A stretch of DNA of 8,884 nucleotides from NCBI GenBank assembly GCA_046313675.1, contig JBKBXU010000190.1:1-8884 (forward strand), given 5' to 3'. Below the pieces are notes generated by a model. The model was not told the origin of the DNA, did not search any database, and saw only the letters and a list, made by a program, of their open reading frames with translations. Position numbers and translations under genes: made by a program. Positions within the stretch are counted from its first letter, which is position 1. The number at the start of each line of letters is the position of its first letter. Source of the stretch: JBKBXU01 sp046313675 (GTDB taxonomy: Bacteria; Bacteroidota; Bacteroidia; Cytophagales; Cytophagaceae). Shown piece after piece: positions 6,637 to 8,884 of this stretch.

Positions 6637-7656
6637 TTTAAATGTAGGACAAGGGAGAGCTCTTCTTTTCTTCATTTTTCTCCTTTTACTGTGCACATAC
6701 GTAATATTCAATTCATGGGCACCACCTGATCTGGCCGGAGCCAATCTTGATACAGTCATATCATAACTGTAACCAATGCTTACATTATCGAACTTCCATC
6801 CTATAAGGGCAATAACAGCTTCGTTGTTGTGCAAATTGGGCAGATATTGTTTGATAAATGGTAAGCCCCTATACCACAGACCAGCTAATAATTGATCGTA
6901 GATCAGGTATACTCCAAGATCAAGCTGATCTGATTGTCCCTGTTTTTTATAATGAAAGGTTGGAATAAGACTAAATTCAGAACTTTTGTCCATTGAATGT
7001 TGATAACTATTTTTCTTCAGCGAAAACTTATACCCTCCCACAAAAGCATATTTTATTGGAAGTCGGCTAACCTCGCCAATAAATGATTGGTTTGGCCTGT
7101 TCATATGATGTGCTGATATTCCGACCCAGAAGTTACTGCTGTATAAAATCCCGCCTGATGAAACATCTACAAAATGTGTCCGGGGATTCCCTGTATTGTT
7201 ATAGTATATATTGCCCATATCATCAATGTCCGGGCTGAAATATAGTTGAGAGAAATTAAGTCTTCTGTTAACATATCCTAACTGAAGCCCGGGACGAAAA
7301 GTAAGGTCAGCAGTAAGAGGTAATTCATAGGAATACATACCTTGAATTTCAGTAGTAGCAATGGTATTATTTCCCTGTACATCATGAATCGCCATTAACC
7401 CAAAACCACTTCGGTACGTATCTACATAAGTGTCAACTGCTGCCATGGAGGTAATGTATCTTGCATCAAGTCGCGGCCACTGAAGCCGTTGGTGAAACAT
7501 GCCTCTGGTTTGATGCGTACTTCCTGCGAAAGCAGGATTAAGATATGGGGCAGCAGCATAGAATTGAGAAAATTGAATATCCTGAGCCTCTATTTGATAG
7601 GCGATTAGTAGCAAAAAAACTATGATTATTGCAATATAGAATTTCCGGATGTTCAT
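6634..7656 (-). CDS. PorP/SprF-family type IX secretion system outer-membrane protein
   Basis: This is an outer-membrane beta-barrel-like protein of the PorP/SprF family. Members work with the type IX secretion system (T9SS): PorP is needed for secretion in Porphyromonas, and SprF is needed for export of the gliding adhesin SprB in Flavobacterium. The protein has 340 residues, typical of the family. A signal peptide spans about 1-24 (basic MNIRKF, a hydrophobic core, likely cleavage after IEA). The mature N-terminus carries the family signature DIQFSQFYAAAPYLNPAFAG at 26-45. Many alternating aromatic and polar strands follow. The end has GGAHELNITYVHS and then the conserved basic RRALPCPTF tail. 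The gene has its own -7 box and diverges from a SprB-repeat gene, its likely substrate. Paralogues are numerous in these genomes, so porP versus sprF cannot be decided, and I leave the symbol empty. Confidence 0.93.
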   Translation of the reverse strand: MNIRKFYIAIIIVFLLLIAYQIEAQDIQFSQFYAAAPYLNPAFAGSTHQTRGMFHQRLQWPRLDARYITSMAAVDTYVDTYRSGFGLMAIHDVQGNNTIATTEIQGMYSYELPLTADLTFRPGLQLGYVNRRLNFSQLYFSPDIDDMGNIYYNNTGNPRTHFVDVSSGGILYSSNFWVGISAHHMNRPNQSFIGEVSRLPIKYAFVGGYKFSLKKNSYQHSMDKSSEFSLIPTFHYKKQGQSDQLDLGVYLIYDQLLAGLWYRGLPFIKQYLPNLHNNEAVIALIGWKFDNVSIGYSYDMTVSRLAPARSGGAHELNITYVHSKRRKMKKRRALPCPTFK

Positions 7657-7672
7657 TGGAGTTAGTTAATCT

Positions 7673-7680
7673 CAAAAATA
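7673..7680 (-). promoter_or_regulatory. Bacteroidetes -7 promoter box for the porP/sprF-like gene
   Basis: On the - strand the bases read TATTTTTG, an exact match to the TAnnTTTG -7 element used by the primary sigma factor of Bacteroidetes. It lies 16 nt upstream of the ATG, giving a leader of roughly a dozen nucleotides. No clear TTG or TTTG -33 element is found 17-23 nt further upstream, so strength and exact start are uncertain. Confidence 0.5.
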
Positions 7681-7706
7681 AACAATATTTCTGTAAATTG
7701 ATTGTT
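7681..7706. repeat. Short inverted repeat between the divergent promoters, possible operator
   Basis: AACAAT (7681-7686) and ATTGTT (7701-7706) are perfect inverted 6-bp arms with a 14-nt gap, so their centres are 20 nt apart, about two helical turns. The left arm abuts the -7 box of the porP-like gene. Such geometry would suit a dimeric regulator. The surrounding DNA is very AT-rich, including eight T at 7715-7722, so a chance match is quite possible. Confidence 0.2.
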
Positions 7707-7758
7707 AATTTATCTTTTTTTTATCTAATAAATACTTATTAAAATCCAAATAAATACG

Positions 7759-7766
7759 TACATTTG
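7759..7766 (+). promoter_or_regulatory. Bacteroidetes -7 promoter box for the SprB-like gene
   Basis: TACATTTG is an exact match to the TAnnTTTG -7 element. It ends 19 nt before the ATG at 7786, giving a short leader of about 15 nt. The -33 region (near 7736-7740, TTATT) is only a weak match. No Shine-Dalgarno sequence precedes the ATG (context AATCTTAAGT), as expected in this phylum. Confidence 0.55.
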
Positions 7767-7785
7767 AAATTAGAAAATCTTAAGT

Positions 7786-8884
7786 ATGAAGAAAGCCTGG
7801 AGATATATACTCTTATTATTTGTTTTAGTTTTATTTTTTGAAACTAAAACAAATGGGCAATCCTGTACAGCAAACACTCCTTCCCATATAGTTGACCTGA
7901 CAGGTGGCCCTGACAGTGCCTGGTTTAGCCCACATGAATCGCGCAGAGGTATTTGCTGTGGCTATAATCCTGGTCCTCCGGATAATTACCGTTGTGTAGA
8001 ATTTTGGCTTACCCTTGATGAAGGGGCTCAGGGAATACGATTTGAGATTGCCCGTGGAGCCGAACCAAGGGGAGCTTTAGGCTGGTCATTGAACTGTGGT
8101 CCGTTAAACCCGGTTGGCGAAGATATTTGCCTTGACGGAACAGGACCTCACTGGATTACGTTCTGTAAACCAGGAAATAACCCCAATACCTATTCCATTG
8201 TTTCTATTCCGAGGCCATCTGTAAGTCCTCCGGTTCTTGTAAGTGATGGCTGCAATGCAGAATTATCTACATCAGGCTTTCAGCAAAATACCATACAATG
8301 GACCTCAGTACCGTTTAACGCAACACATAATAGTTACTTATCCTGTACCTCAGGATGTCCTACTGTAACAGCCAATTATGCAGTAGGCGCTCCTGATTCA
8401 GTACAATACCAGGTAAGTGGCATCCCAATTGCCGGATGCAGCGAAGAACCGGTTACCCTGACAACATGGGTTCACTTTGTGAATGACAAGGAAGTGGTAA
8501 TTGTTCCTCAGGATCCGGTAATTTGCTTTGGAGGAACGGAAGCAGAGATCACTGCGCATGCAACAGGAGGCAGACCACCTTACCAATATGTCTGGAGTAC
8601 AGGCGAAAATACGCAATCCATAACCGTAGGAGTCGGCACCTATTCGGTAATTGTATTAGATGATACCAGTTGTCCTCCGGCTAGTACCGAAGTGACCGTA
8701 ACAGCCTTTGACTCCCCCATAATTGCAGATGCCGGCCCGGACTTGATCACTTGTGAAAATAATCCAAACACAGAAATAAATGCTTCCGTTCACCAAGCAG
8801 ACGGGGGAACCTGGACAGGAGGAAATGGAAATTTTATTCCTGACAGAAATTCCTTAAGTATAATTTATGAACCCACTCAGGCTG
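7786..8884 (+). CDS. SprB-like repeat surface protein, N-terminal part (3' end outside the window)
   Basis: This is the start of a secreted adhesin-like protein, open for 366 codons to the window edge with no stop. A signal peptide covers about 1-25 (MKKAWRYILLLFVLVLFF, likely cleavage near TNGQ). Residues 26-145 form a Cys-rich module (C27, C57, C58, C70, C104, C115, C127) with the phrases VEFWLTLDEGAQGIRFEI, GDxCLDGTGP-like GEDICLDGTGPHWITFCKPG and NTYSI. I recall this module at the N-termini of other giant Bacteroidetes gliding-associated proteins, but could not search. Residues 156-235 are a less recognisable region with more Cys. Residues 237-306 are a SprB repeat: VICFGGTEAEITAHATGG, PPYQYVWSTGE, GTYSVIVLDDTSCPP. 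From 313 a second repeat type begins (ADAGPDLITCENNP, GGTWTGGNG). A T9SS C-terminal sorting domain is predicted further downstream. The divergent PorP/SprF-like gene is its probable secretion partner. Confidence 0.9.
   Translation, partial: MKKAWRYILLLFVLVLFFETKTNGQSCTANTPSHIVDLTGGPDSAWFSPHESRRGICCGYNPGPPDNYRCVEFWLTLDEGAQGIRFEIARGAEPRGALGWSLNCGPLNPVGEDICLDGTGPHWITFCKPGNNPNTYSIVSIPRPSVSPPVLVSDGCNAELSTSGFQQNTIQWTSVPFNATHNSYLSCTSGCPTVTANYAVGAPDSVQYQVSGIPIAGCSEEPVTLTTWVHFVNDKEVVIVPQDPVICFGGTEAEITAHATGGRPPYQYVWSTGENTQSITVGVGTYSVIVLDDTSCPPASTEVTVTAFDSPIIADAGPDLITCENNPNTEINASVHQADGGTWTGGNGNFIPDRNSLSIIYEPTQA

Noticed and set aside
8398..8616. 72-codon - strand open frame inside the SprB-like gene
   Set aside because: It is antisense to a clear SprB repeat with a continuous + strand frame from 7786 to the window end, and its product has no recognisable features.

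Overview
The window reads as a chromosomal piece of a Bacteroidetes (Bacteroidota) genome, probably a gliding or T9SS-bearing lineage such as Cytophagales or a relative. The evidence is AT-rich DNA, little Shine-Dalgarno signal before starts, a short 314-residue NuoG, a Bacteroidetes-style NuoD C-terminus, a PorP/SprF-family outer-membrane protein, a SprB-repeat surface protein, and TAnnTTTG promoter boxes. The exact genus cannot be read from the sequence.

Positions 1-6350 are the back part of a respiratory complex I operon, all on the + strand in the order nuoD (5' end cut by the window), E, F, G, H, I, J, K. Spacing is tight: 44, 32, -4, 3, 16, 11 and 7 nt. Together they encode the NADH-oxidising module (NuoE, NuoF, NuoG), the quinone-side connecting module (NuoD, NuoI) and the small membrane subunits (NuoH, NuoJ, NuoK). 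All the Fe-S ligand sets expected for N1a, N3, N1b, N5, N4, N6a and N6b are visible. The operon stops after nuoK at a strong hairpin near 6356-6396. The three large antiporter-like subunits nuoL, nuoM and nuoN do not follow, so they must lie elsewhere if this complex pumps protons in the usual way.

Positions 6351-6633 are a 283-nt spacer between convergent transcription units. It holds the nuo terminator, a possible gene remnant or 20-codon ORF on the - strand, a short GC-rich block, and a second hairpin that overlaps the stop codon of the next gene.

Positions 6634-8884 form a divergent pair tied to type IX secretion. On the - strand is a complete PorP/SprF-like outer-membrane protein. On the + strand is the start of a secreted, probably very large, SprB-like adhesin, open to the window end: signal peptide, a Cys-rich N-terminal module, one SprB repeat, and the start of a further repeat. 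The two genes share a 129-nt AT-rich spacer in which each has an exact TAnnTTTG -7 box close to its start codon. SprF-type proteins help particular SprB-type substrates leave through the T9SS, so the pair is plausibly one co-regulated surface-protein and secretion-partner unit.

I see no CRISPR array, tRNA, rRNA, insertion sequence or clear mobile element. Most of the window is well-known biology. The unusual points are the early end of the nuo operon, the altered C-terminal cysteine site of NuoG, and the divergent layout of the T9SS pair.
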